A DNA stretch of 64,000 bases, taken from positions 62,001 to 126,000 of the forward strand of contig JAJYSV010000001.1 of the NCBI GenBank assembly GCA_021793405.1, in the 5' to 3' direction. Source of the stretch: Acidobacteriota bacterium. GTDB lineage: Bacteria > Acidobacteriota > Terriglobia > Terriglobales > Acidobacteriaceae. Within the stretch, counting starts at the first letter, position 1, and the number at the start of each line of letters is the position of its first letter. This document shows, piece after piece, positions 8,908-17,733 of the stretch. The notes beneath the pieces are model-generated. The model searched no databases and was not told where the DNA came from. It worked only from the letters and a program-made list of their open reading frames with translations. The translations under genes were made by a program, and so were the position numbers.

Positions 8908-9351
8908 ATGCCAGAACAACGCGGACGCACCTATCATCAGAATCGCGTGGCGGAAACGTTGCGCGAGGAAATCAGCGCCATGCTGGAAGGCCAACTGAGC
9001 GATCCACGCATCAACTTCGGGTACGTCAGTGAAGTTGTGATGGCTCCCGGCGGAAAGTCAGCGCGCATCTACGTGGCCGTGGACGGCGATGCCAAAGACG
9101 AGGAAGAGATGCTCGAAGGCCTGGAAGCAGCTCGCGGCTACATTCGGCATCAATTGCTGCAACGCATGGGCGTGCGCCATATTCCCGAGCTGTTTTTTCA
9201 GGTGGACCATTCGGAACCGGTCCGGGCCAGAATTGACGAACTGCTGGGCAGAGTCGAACGACGGAACCGGCAGAAAGAGAAACTGCAGCGAGAGAACGCA
9301 CAGGCGACCGGAGCATTGGAGCCGGAACCGAGCAAGCGCGAAAGCGAATGA
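8908..9351 (+). CDS. rbfA: Ribosome-binding factor A
   Basis: 147 aa. RbfA matures the 5' end of 16S rRNA and binds the 30S subunit during late assembly. The KH-like core is intact: RVAETLREEISAML (about 13-26), LSDPRINFGYVSEVVMAPGG, ARIYVAVDG, LEAARGYIRHQLLQRMGVRHIPEL with the typical helix-kink Ala, and FFQVDHSEPVRARIDELL. A charged tail of about 28 residues follows the domain. The stop overlaps the next gene by 4 bp (ATGA), so translation is probably coupled. Confidence 0.95.
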   Translation: MPEQRGRTYHQNRVAETLREEISAMLEGQLSDPRINFGYVSEVVMAPGGKSARIYVAVDGDAKDEEEMLEGLEAARGYIRHQLLQRMGVRHIPELFFQVDHSEPVRARIDELLGRVERRNRQKEKLQRENAQATGALEPEPSKRESE

Positions 9352-10400
9352 CGGATCACGCGACACGACGAACTTCTGCTGGAACGAGCGGAACCATCCA
9401 CACGCAAGGCCGCAAAGTGCCTATCGAAGGGTTGGCGGCCGTGTTGGACGCGATCCGGCAGCGAGAACATTTTCTGTTGACATCGCACTGTCGCCCGGAT
9501 GGCGATGCGGTTGGTTCCCTGCTGGCCTTGTGGATGATATTGAAAGAGATGGGCAAGCACGCGGACATGCAACTCTGCGATCACGTGCCGCTGATCTATC
9601 GCACACTGCCCTGCGCCGAGCAGATCCGCCACGCGAGCACCCTGGCGGAAGGCTTTAAGCCCGATGCAGTGATCTTGCTCGAATGCGACAGTGTCGAGCG
9701 ATCGCGCCTGCAAGGCGTGCGGGACGAATTTCTTATCAACATCGATCACCATACCAGCGGCAATCTGTTTGCCCCGGTGAACTGGATCGATACGGAAGCG
9801 AGCGCGGTCGCGGAGATGGTGTACCGGCTGGCGATAGCTGCCAATGTACGCGTCACTTCGCCGATGGCAACCTGCCTCTACACTGCCCTGCTGAGCGATA
9901 CCGGCTCATTTTGTTATGAAGGCACGTGCGCCGGCACGTTCACGCTCGCCAGGGAACTGGTCGAGCTTGGCGCCAGCCCGTCGCGGATTGCCGAAGATCT
10001 GTACTTCAGCAATCCGCTTTCGAAGATGCGATTGCTGGGCTCTGCGCTGACGACGTTGCAGCGCGAAGGGCGCATCGCGTGGCTCTGGGTGGCGCAGGAA
10101 GACATGGCCCGTCTGGGCGCCAGCGAAGAAGATTGCCTGGGCATCGTCAACTACGCCATCGGAATTTCCGGCGTCGAGGTGGCTGCGTTTCTGCGTGAAA
10201 TGCCAGATGGCCGCGTGCGCGTCAGTTTGCGCAGCAAGAGTAAAATTCGCGTGACCCAGGTTGCGGAACAGTTTGGCGGCGGCGGCCACGAAAACGCCAG
10301 CGGCTGCACTCTCGATGGACCGCTCAATTCCGCGATGGAACGCGTTCTCGGCGAACTGCGGCGTCACCTGCGTCTCCATGCCACAGGCGGAGACGCGTAA
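9348..10400 (+). CDS. nrnA: DHH/DHHA1 phosphoesterase, nanoRNase / pAp phosphatase type
   Basis: 350 aa. NrnA-type enzymes degrade 2-5 nt RNA and dephosphorylate pAp to AMP. Seen here: the metal motif SHCRPDGDAVGSLLA (about 45-59), LECDSVERS, the DHH variant INIDHHTSGN (about 128), MYRLA-like segments, TALLSDTGSFCYEGT, and at the C-terminus the DHHA1 signature FGGGGHENASGC (about 307). The first 20 residues are an extra basic lead. It overlaps rbfA by 4 bp, and this rbfA-nrnA pairing is classic in Gram-positives and acidobacteria. Confidence 0.93.
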   Translation: MTDHATRRTSAGTSGTIHTQGRKVPIEGLAAVLDAIRQREHFLLTSHCRPDGDAVGSLLALWMILKEMGKHADMQLCDHVPLIYRTLPCAEQIRHASTLAEGFKPDAVILLECDSVERSRLQGVRDEFLINIDHHTSGNLFAPVNWIDTEASAVAEMVYRLAIAANVRVTSPMATCLYTALLSDTGSFCYEGTCAGTFTLARELVELGASPSRIAEDLYFSNPLSKMRLLGSALTTLQREGRIAWLWVAQEDMARLGASEEDCLGIVNYAIGISGVEVAAFLREMPDGRVRVSLRSKSKIRVTQVAEQFGGGGHENASGCTLDGPLNSAMERVLGELRRHLRLHATGGDA

Positions 10401-10433
10401 CGAGTCGGGTCGCTGACAGGTTGCGCATGCCGG

Positions 10434-10460
10434 GTTCACCATCCTTTGCGAAGGGTGAAC
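10434..10460 (+). terminator. Hairpin downstream of nrnA
   Basis: GTTCACC (10434-10440) pairs with GGTGAAC (10454-10460) over a 13-nt loop, 33 bp after the nrnA stop. No T-run follows. It lies between convergent transcription units. Confidence 0.4.
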
Positions 10461-10520
10461 ATAGCTGCATCCACTGCACGTTCATGGGTAGAGGCTGCCC
10501 GGCTCACCCGCGATACGTCC

Positions 10521-10913
10521 TTATTGATTCGGTTTGACCTCGATCTGGTTCCGCTGGGCCGAATAGAGATTCGTGCCGTCGGAACTGACTGCGAGGCCTA
10601 CTGAAAGGAGCGATGAGGTATTGAGGGGCGGGGTTACCGTTCCCGATGACGCATTCACCGAGGTGTAGGTTGTCGTTGCATTCGCAAGATCTGCGTATGC
10701 AACGATGACGGCACCATGCGTAACGTCAGCGGTTATGCGGAATGGCGTGCCGGTAAGCACCACCCTCTGCGTGACCTTCAACGTGTTTGCGTTTACAAGT
10801 GGGTTGGGATTTATCACCGCTAGTAAGACCGTAAAACGAAGCAGCGTTATTGGCCGGCTGGACGAGTCCAGCGTGCCATTATCTGCTCCACTCGCAATAC
10901 TACTATTGGGACT
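10521..10913 (-). pseudogene. Fragment paralogous to the C-terminus of the preceding lipoprotein
   Basis: A frame of 131 codons opens 8 bp after the stop of the upstream gene and has no good start or ribosome site. Its product parallels the end of the upstream protein: GTPFRITADVTHGAVIVAYAD against GSYQISADDIHSAVLAYSAD, and both end with a VKPNQ / FKPVPN-like strand. This looks like the remnant of a tandem duplication whose 5' part was lost. A GTG at 10817 could start a 98-aa product, but expression is doubtful. Confidence 0.6.
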
Positions 10914-10920
10914 TTATCGG

Positions 10921-12803
10921 TTAGTTATTTGGCACGGGCTTGAATTCCAAGCCTGCCGCATCGTTCGCCGGATCCCAGCCAATGACGTCGATACTTTTCC
11001 CGTCGAGGGAGAGCACCGAGCCGGCAGCAAGGATTGTGGAGGTGGAGTTGAGCGGGGTCAGCTTAGCCGACGCGGTGATTAAGCGGGATGCAATGCGGGT
11101 TACGCCTTGCGCGCCGGAAACGTCCGCGGAATAGGCGAGCACTGCGCTGTGAATGTCGTCCGCGGAGATCTGATACGATCCCGCAGGCAACGGCACGCCG
11201 CCCGGAACCACTTCGGTCATTGAGGTCGCATTGACGAGCGCAAGCGAGAAGCTCACGCTGCCGTTCGAAGCGTTCAGCACGGGCGCCATGACGGCAACCG
11301 TGCAGGACTTTCCGAACGGAACGACCTGCCAGTTCACTGCATTCGCAAGTTGCGTTTGAGTGAACACGCTTGCCGGGGTAAATTCCGGCAAAAGAACCGA
11401 ACCTTTTGGAGTAGATGTTCCATCCGGCGCGACGGAGAATGAGTAAAGCTTAATGCTCTTCCCATCCCCTTGCGCGTCGAGTACGAACATCATGTTCGTT
11501 CCGCAACCGCTTGACATGCCAAGTGCCTCGGGCGTGCCGATCGCGGGAGTGAACTCCTGGACGGGAGAGTTAAACCCTGTTGGGGGTATCGTACACCACG
11601 CCTCGTGCAAACTTGGTTCGATCGTGCAGCCGATATGCTCGTTAGCAGCGATGCCAATTGTGGGGTTGTTATCTCCCACAGCTCCTTGTCCATTGCCATC
11701 TTTATCGGACCAAGCTATAGATCCATTTTGGTTAATAACGACGGCATTTGTAGTCCCGTCAGAATTGCAATCAACGGCAATGCCACCATTATACGTTCCT
11801 CCAAAATTGAAATCCGTGGGATTGGATCCATCCGCACGGTTGAACCGGCGGATAGTTCCTGGCCCTTGACTGTCAGCAAAGACGTAGTCGTTGCATGCCG
11901 CGGCGATTGGTACGGTGCCGAGGCTTGCGAACGGTACGGTGTTGGATTTTCCCGTCCCGTCAGACTGCGTCCCATATATATTAATGAAGCGTGGACGCAT
12001 CTGGCCATTCAGAATGGCCTGAATCATATCCGGCGGAGTACCGTTAAGTAGCGTCACGGGTTTCGGATAGCCAGAGGCATAGAACAGTTCCCCTCCAGCA
12101 AAGCCACTTCCTGTAATCGTCATCAATGGTCCGAATGAGGTCGGGTTAAAGAACACGTTCGGCGAGATCGAGTCGATTACGATCGGCGCTTGCGTCACCG
12201 TGACGGTTGCGGAAGCAGTTGCGCTTCCGCCGCACCCGTGCAGGTGAGCGTGTACGTTGCCGTACCGATGGCCGAGGGCGTCTCCGTTGTGGAGCCGCTC
12301 GTGGCTTCCGTTCCGGACCACGCGCCCGACGCCGTGCAAGACGTGGTGTTTGTGGAACTCCATGTAAGCGTCGTTGAACTTCCTACCGTGATGGTGGAAG
12401 GTGACGCCGTGAGCGTGGCCGTCGGCGGCACTGGAGCCGCCGTAGTCACGGTGATCGCAGCGGTGCCGGATTTTGTCGCATCCTGCGTGGAAGTTGCGGT
12501 GATGGTGGCCGCGCCCGAGGCCGGGACGGTGGCGGACGCTGTATACAGCCCAGAGCTGGAGATTGTGCCGGAATTCGCCGACCAGGTCACTGTGGTGGCA
12601 TAGCTGCCAGTCCCCATCACCGTCGCCGAGCACTGGCTGGTCTGTCCGGTCTGCACGCTGGTTGGGTTGCAGGAGGCCGTCACCGAGGTGATGGTGGAGG
12701 ATGCAGGTGGCGGAGTGCCGCCGCCGCTGCTACCGCTGCCCCCGCAACCGACGACACACAACGAACCAAAGAGAGAGAAGGCAAGCAAAGTCTTGCACGT
12801 CAT
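10921..12803 (-). pseudogene. Ig-like/beta-sandwich surface lipoprotein, interrupted by a one-base frameshift
   Basis: The ATG at 12803 starts a lipoprotein signal (LLAFSLFGSLCVVGCGG, lipobox VVGC), then a Gly/Pro linker and two Big-like domains (VTASCNPTSVQTGQTSQCSA; LTASPSTITVGSSTTLTW). Near 12225-12240 the coding frame changes: the first frame ends at TLTCTGAAEAQ, while the next frame resumes as GGSATASATVTVTQAPIVIDS and runs to 10921. One missing base in a G/C-rich GCGGCGG stretch explains it. The C-terminal 400 residues resemble an IPT-like domain followed by a beta-propeller-like region. Either a real null allele or a sequencing error. Confidence 0.75.
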
Positions 12804-13024
12804 ATACGCTTCTTCCAAGCCAAATTGTCCGGGGAGGGTTTGACGCTGCAAGTGTAGCACGCGGTAAACTTCCCTTCGGCTGATTCTTCAAGGAGTTTGA
12901 AAAGGACGACGGCAGTATGTGGTGATTGCCGCAGGCGGAGGAAGAGACCGCGCCAGTCCGTCGGGTGGAGTCTACGTCGCGTTCAGTTTGCCGCGATAGT
13001 TACGAATGCCGAAATCTGGGAGAG

Positions 13025-13891
13025 CTACACATCACAGAGGTTGGTCGCCTGCAAGAGTCCCGCATACGGGTCGCCGGCGGGAACAAACTCGTGCGCCACG
13101 TAGCCTTGAAAGTTGGCCGCGAGGATTCCGCGCATCACTCCATCCCACTGGACTTCCTGCTGGTCATTGAGTTCATGACGTCCCGGAACGCCGCCGGTGT
13201 GGAAGTGGCCGAGCCACTGAATATTCGCCTGGATCGTCATGATCAGATCGCCTTCCATGATCTGCATATGGTAGATGTCGTACAGCAACTTCACATTGGG
13301 CGAATTTACCTGCTGCACCACCTCCACGCCCCAGGCAGTGTGGTCGCACATGTAGTCTTTGTGATTGACCTTGCTGTTCAACAGTTCCATGCAGATGGTG
13401 ACGCCGTTGTCCTCGGCAATTTTCTTAACGCGGTTTAAACCCAGGATGGTGTTGCGCGCCCCTTCTTCATCGGAGAGCCCGGCGCGATTGCCGGAGAACG
13501 TGATGACATTGGGCACGCCCGCCTTGGCTGCTAAAGGAATATTGCGGCGAAAGCCGGCTTCAATCTCGGCGTGATTTTCGATTCGGTTCAGTCCATGGGC
13601 AATCACGCCGCCGCCAGCCTCACCCATAGTACAGATGAGTCCGTAGCGGCGCGGAATCTCATATTGCTCGGGCGGCAGCAGATCGACTCCTTTGAGGCCA
13701 ATGTGCGCCGAATAGGCGCAGAGATCGTCCAGAGTGATCTTGCGATAGCACCAGCGGCAAACTGACTGGTGAATGCGGTTTTTTCGTTGGATGGGAGCGG
13801 CGCTATCCGGCCATGCGAGTTGCGAGCCGGAAACAAGCGCGGCGCCGGCTAACGCGCCCCGCAACATCCTGCGTCTTGAAATGGGTGTCAT
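13025..13891 (-). CDS. Tat-exported hydroxypyruvate isomerase-like TIM-barrel enzyme
   Basis: 288 aa from the ATG at 13891 (a TTG two codons earlier is possible). A Tat signal opens the protein: SRRRMLRGALAGAALVSG, with the twin Arg and a hydrophobic core. The mature part is an AP-endonuclease-2-like TIM barrel: IGLKGVDLLPPE, VITFSGNRAG, CMELLNSKVNH (metal Glu), LLYDIYHMQIMEGD (Asp/His), GHFHTGGVPGRHELN and YVAHEFVPAGD (Glu). These match the hydroxypyruvate isomerase/sugar-phosphate isomerase group. Export by Tat is common for such proteins in acidobacteria and Planctomycetes; the physiological sugar is not known. Confidence 0.87.
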   Translation of the reverse strand: MTPISRRRMLRGALAGAALVSGSQLAWPDSAAPIQRKNRIHQSVCRWCYRKITLDDLCAYSAHIGLKGVDLLPPEQYEIPRRYGLICTMGEAGGGVIAHGLNRIENHAEIEAGFRRNIPLAAKAGVPNVITFSGNRAGLSDEEGARNTILGLNRVKKIAEDNGVTICMELLNSKVNHKDYMCDHTAWGVEVVQQVNSPNVKLLYDIYHMQIMEGDLIMTIQANIQWLGHFHTGGVPGRHELNDQQEVQWDGVMRGILAANFQGYVAHEFVPAGDPYAGLLQATNLCDV

Positions 13892-14028
13892 CGGCAACGG
13901 CCTTTAGTCTAGAAAGAAATTTGAAATCGGTCTATATGGAATCCTTCTCCTAATGCGACGATGCATCGATCCGGTCTGATTCCCTTCGTTTTTGGCGACC
14001 GGTTTGATAGGCTGAGTAGGGTCTTTGC

Positions 14029-15798
14029 ATGGATTCCGATGCGAAGCCGAGTGCCTGGAACAAAGTGACCGTAAACAGAATCGACAATTGGAAGCAATAT
14101 CTGCCGGGTGGAAGCTTCTGGCAGAAGCTCACCGCCGCCGGGGTGGTTGAGTTTGCCACGTTGATTGGCTTCACGACGTTCTTTCTTGGTTACGGCCTGG
14201 TCCCCTACCTGGGAGGCTCGGTAATTGGACTAGTCGGCACAGACGAACCGCGCTACGCCCAGATTGCACGGGAGATGCTGGCGCGCCACGACTTTATTAC
14301 TCCAGTGCTGTACGGCAAGCCCTGGCTGGAAAAGCCGGCCCTCTACTACTGGCGCGCGATGTTCTCTTTCAAAGACTTTGGCGTACATGGCTGGTCGGCT
14401 CGTCTGCCTTCAGCCGAGTTCGCATTTATTCTGATTATCCTGATTTATCTGCACATGCGCCGTTTTCGGCCGGGCGGTCAGCTCGATGCCGCGTTGATTA
14501 CGGCATCGTGCGCGGCCATTATCGGATTCGCGCGCGGCGCTTCGACCGACATGCAACTGGCCGCGCCATTCTGCATCGGGATGCTGGGCTGGTATGCCTG
14601 GTATGAAACGGACAAGAAGTTCTGGCTCTTCGATCTGTATTTTTTCGGCGGCGCAGCCACGCTCGCGAAGGGTCCTGTCGCGCCCTTCATGACCTTCTGC
14701 ATCATTTTTCTGTTTGCGGCGTTGCGCAAGGAATGGTCACTGCTGCGACGCACCATCTGGTGGCCGGGAATTGTCCTCTATCTCGCCATGGTGTTGCCGT
14801 GGTTCATTGCGGTTCAGCATCGAAATCCGGAATTCCTGCGGGTATTTTTTCTGCAGCATAATCTGGAACGCTTCGCCACCGACCGCTTCCGGCATCAGCA
14901 GGCCATCTGGTACTACATTGTTGTGATGGCACTGGCGCTGATGCCGTGGCTCGCTCTGGCAGCCCGGGCGCTGTGGGACGCGGTACAGGATTCCATCGAT
15001 GAATGGAAGGTCCGCCGCAATCCGGACAGATATGTTGGCAATCCACGGGCGGGCGATGCCTTTCCTGAATTTCTTGTCCTGTGGGCCTTGTTTCCTGTCG
15101 TCTTTTTCAGCTTTTCGCAGTCGAAGCTGCCGGGATACATTCTTCCCGCGGTTCCTCCCATCACCATCTTGTGCGGCGATTATCTGAATCGAATTCGAAA
15201 ACGGGAGCTGGATGTGCCTATGCTGACGCTACATGCCATTGTCGTCGGCATCCTGGTGGCTACCGCATTGATGCTTCCGCTGATTCTGGTCCATCCGCAT
15301 CAAATGCTCCCGCTGCGGGTGATTGCGGCGGCCATCATGGAAGGCGCCGCCGTCGCCGTTGCGGTACTGGTGGCGGTGATGCGGTTTGGAATGGAGCGCC
15401 TGCGGATCGCGACGCTGATCCCGGTTGCGCTGATTCTTATCTTTATGCTGGGCACGCGGAACGGCATCCTGCTGGACCAGAGATATTCGGCCCGCACGCT
15501 GGCGCACGAACTGGTCGCGCTACCGGATGCACCCCGCCCTGTCGCCGTGTTCCAAGCCCGTCGCGATGTCCAATATGGCCTGGCATTCTATCTGGACGAG
15601 CGCGTTTCGAACTACCAGGAATCCGGGGTTCCGGCGCAGGCGCATTTGCTGGTCGTACAAAACTACGCCAACCAGCAGGAAGAGCGGCAATCGCAGGCCG
15701 ACCTGAAAAAGATGTTGACAGGGCGGGAGTACGAACCCCTGTTTTTTTACCGGCCTCAGCGTCTGACTATCTATCGCGTTAGTCCTGCGGCACCGTAA
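14029..15798 (+). CDS. ArnT-like GT83/PMT-family membrane glycosyltransferase
   Basis: 589 aa with about twelve transmembrane helices. The first periplasmic loop carries the acidic catalytic signature GTDEPRYAQIAREM (about 65-78) and GKPWLEKPALYYW, both diagnostic of ArnT and related polyprenyl-phosphate-dependent transferases that modify lipid A or proteins. LPGYILPAVPPI (about 365) is a conserved late motif. The C-terminal 100 residues form a soluble domain. The sugar donor is presumably a lipid-phosphate sugar such as that made by the GT2 enzyme at 4826 (inference). The true acceptor cannot be read from sequence. Confidence 0.88.
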   Translation: MDSDAKPSAWNKVTVNRIDNWKQYLPGGSFWQKLTAAGVVEFATLIGFTTFFLGYGLVPYLGGSVIGLVGTDEPRYAQIAREMLARHDFITPVLYGKPWLEKPALYYWRAMFSFKDFGVHGWSARLPSAEFAFILIILIYLHMRRFRPGGQLDAALITASCAAIIGFARGASTDMQLAAPFCIGMLGWYAWYETDKKFWLFDLYFFGGAATLAKGPVAPFMTFCIIFLFAALRKEWSLLRRTIWWPGIVLYLAMVLPWFIAVQHRNPEFLRVFFLQHNLERFATDRFRHQQAIWYYIVVMALALMPWLALAARALWDAVQDSIDEWKVRRNPDRYVGNPRAGDAFPEFLVLWALFPVVFFSFSQSKLPGYILPAVPPITILCGDYLNRIRKRELDVPMLTLHAIVVGILVATALMLPLILVHPHQMLPLRVIAAAIMEGAAVAVAVLVAVMRFGMERLRIATLIPVALILIFMLGTRNGILLDQRYSARTLAHELVALPDAPRPVAVFQARRDVQYGLAFYLDERVSNYQESGVPAQAHLLVVQNYANQQEERQSQADLKKMLTGREYEPLFFYRPQRLTIYRVSPAAP

Positions 15799-15928
15799 TT
15801 TCGCAGGCTTTCTGTCCCGCCCACACCTTCCCGAAATGATGCCAATTGATATACGCTTGGCAGAACACGTTCCATTTCTGAATTTCCGGCTTTTCGATTT
15901 GGGCCGCAATACCGTACACTCGCGCCAT
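15779..15928 (-). CDS. Possible 49-aa small protein
   Basis: A minus-strand frame gives a compact, protein-like product (MARVYGIAAQIEKPEIQKW..., then INWHHFGKVWAGQK) ending at 15779, overlapping the end of the ArnT-like gene by 20 bp in antisense. The frame stays open upstream through a run of seven C and into the GNAT start region without a good start codon, so the 5' end is unsure and the C-run may hide a frameshift. Aromatic content and spacing look real. I do not recognise a family. Confidence 0.38.
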   Translation of the reverse strand: MARVYGIAAQIEKPEIQKWNVFCQAYINWHHFGKVWAGQKACEITVPQD

Positions 15929-15996
15929 ACGGTCGGTGTATTGGGCTGTTCGCTCGAGGGGGGGCCTGCCCCGCCAGATTCGCAGTAATCTCGACC

Positions 15997-16998
15997 ATGA
16001 CTTCCGCGCTGCAACTCGAATTTCTCGATCTGCGTCATTTTTCCGCCCAGCATCTGCATCCGCTGCTGGAAGAGGAGAGTGCGCTATGGAGCCAGCGTCT
16101 GCACTGGGACTATCGCAACTCGGCCAGCCTGGTGCTGCAATACGTTGAATCCCATTTATTAAGCGGTTACGCCGCGCTGGACCAGGGCCGGGTCTGCGGC
16201 TACATCTTCTGCATTTACGAAAATAACAAGGCTGTGATTGGAGACGTATTTGCCTCGCGCCAGGGAGTGGACGAATCCGCCGCGGTCGCGATTGAGCTGC
16301 AATTGATCGATCGGCTGCTGGAGACCCTGCAGCGCACGCCCGATCTAAGCCGCGTCGAATCGCAGCTACTGCTGCATTCGCACGGCCTGCATCGCGAACC
16401 TTTTGAACGGGCTGGCTTTCACCTGTATCCGCGGCTCTTTATGGAACTGGACCTGCATCGTCCAGAATTTCCTCCGACATCTTTGGGTGCGCGCCCCCTT
16501 GCAATGGAAGGACCGGGCGGCGGCCACTATCGCCCGTGGAGATCTTCCGATTTCGGCCTGTCACCCCAGGTGATTACCTCCTCGTACGCGGGACACATCG
16601 ACAGCGAAATCAACGATCAATATTTGTCCCAGGGCGGAGCACAGCGGTTTCTCCATAACATTGTGCGTTTTCCGGGTTGCGGGATTTTCGAGGAACAGGC
16701 CTCCTGGGTACTGGCCGCGCCGAACAATGAAACATTGTTTGGCCTATTGCTCTGCTCCCGAGTCAGCGCGGGTGTCGGTCATGTCACGCAGGTATGCGTT
16801 TCGCCGGAATTTCAGCGGCGCGGAGTTGGAGAAAACCTGCTGGAGCATTGCGCGGCCTCTCTTCGAGCAGACGGATGCCACGCGGTCACGCTGACCGTGA
16901 CGGAACAGAACGTGAGCGCAGTCCGACTCTATCGACGGCTTGGGTATCGTGTGCAACACCGCTTTGACGCGATGCTCTGGGAGAAGCGCACGCGTTGA
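15997..16998 (+). CDS. GNAT family N-acetyltransferase, two-domain
   Basis: 333 aa. The C-terminal half is a clear GNAT fold: GHVTQVCVSPEFQRRGVGENLLEHC (about 257-281) carries the acetyl-CoA pyrophosphate loop (Q/RxxGxG/A), followed by VTLTVTEQNVSAVRLYRRLGYRV. The N-terminal half is a degenerate GNAT-like domain (GYAALDQGRVCGYIFCIYENNKAVIGDVF), so it is a tandem acetyltransferase as in MshD-like enzymes. The acceptor is unknown. The ATG is well placed, and the gene is convergent with the small minus-strand genes that follow. Confidence 0.85.
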   Translation: MTSALQLEFLDLRHFSAQHLHPLLEEESALWSQRLHWDYRNSASLVLQYVESHLLSGYAALDQGRVCGYIFCIYENNKAVIGDVFASRQGVDESAAVAIELQLIDRLLETLQRTPDLSRVESQLLLHSHGLHREPFERAGFHLYPRLFMELDLHRPEFPPTSLGARPLAMEGPGGGHYRPWRSSDFGLSPQVITSSYAGHIDSEINDQYLSQGGAQRFLHNIVRFPGCGIFEEQASWVLAAPNNETLFGLLLCSRVSAGVGHVTQVCVSPEFQRRGVGENLLEHCAASLRADGCHAVTLTVTEQNVSAVRLYRRLGYRVQHRFDAMLWEKRTR

Positions 16999-17064
16999 TG
17001 GAGCCTCGGCGGCACAGGATTTTCCGAGGACTGCGCTGCGACCAGGGATGGCGGTCGTTGTGCT

Positions 17065-17244
17065 TCAGTGTTTGATCAGCCACATCACCCAGCTGGCTGC
17101 AATCGTTCCCAACACAAACAGGGAAAAGCAGTACACGCCGTAGCGGACCATGGCGCGCGTCTCCGAGCGTTGGGTTATGCCGAAAACAACGGAGGCAAAC
17201 AGAGCGAACAGCAGTACGGCGGTGAAGTGCGAGGGAGTGTACAT
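17065..17244 (-). CDS. Small two-helix membrane protein coupled to the DUF6677 gene
   Basis: 59 aa. Two transmembrane helices are evident (about residues 8-24, TAVLLFALFASVVFGI, and 37-57, GVYCFSLFVLGTIAASWVMWL) separated by a short charged loop with RSETRAMVRYG. The ATG overlaps the stop of the upstream gene (TAATG at 17242-17246), so the two are translationally coupled and probably act together. The function is unknown. Confidence 0.75.
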   Translation of the reverse strand: MYTPSHFTAVLLFALFASVVFGITQRSETRAMVRYGVYCFSLFVLGTIAASWVMWLIKH

Positions 17245-17669
17245 TAGCGTTTCCTCCCGACGCGGAGGCTGTGAGCATCGACGGCGGAAATAAAGTTGAG
17301 CAGTCCGGCCACCACGATGAACTTGGTGCCGTAGTCCGCGGTGACGACCTGCACGATATGGTGTCCCCAGCCAAATACGGCGGACAGGATATACAATCCC
17401 CCATCCCCCAGGTCCCCAACAAATCCCAGCATATCCAGGACGTCGCCGGTGTTAGGAGCGTAGACCATCCCCCGCATGGCGAGGCCCAAAGCAAACATGC
17501 AGGTGATGGAGATAAAGAGCAGAATCGCGCGGATCCAGCGGCCCTGCATCCAATGGCCGAGTCCGGGTATCAGCCAGCCTGCCAGCAGGATCACCCCGGC
17601 TGAGAATTTTTTCGGGCCGGCTTTGGACTGCACGGCGCTTTCCTTCATGATGGCTTTGGTCGTAGACAT
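17244..17669 (-). CDS. DUF6677 family membrane protein
   Basis: 141 aa from the ATG at 17669; a TTG at 17675 is an alternative. After a polar N-terminus, AGVILLAGWLIPGLGHWMQGRWIRAILLF (residues about 26-54, TM2-like GxGHxxQGR turn) is the family hallmark, followed by two more helices and the GWGHHIVQVVTADYG segment. DUF6677 is found mostly in Acidobacteria and has no assigned function. It heads a two-gene unit with the 59-aa membrane protein. Confidence 0.8.
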   Translation of the reverse strand: MSTTKAIMKESAVQSKAGPKKFSAGVILLAGWLIPGLGHWMQGRWIRAILLFISITCMFALGLAMRGMVYAPNTGDVLDMLGFVGDLGDGGLYILSAVFGWGHHIVQVVTADYGTKFIVVAGLLNFISAVDAHSLRVGRKR

Positions 17670-17733
17670 CTCCAACGAATATACCAGTTTACTACCCAGC
17701 TTTTATCTGGCCGCGGATCGCAATTGGAACAGG

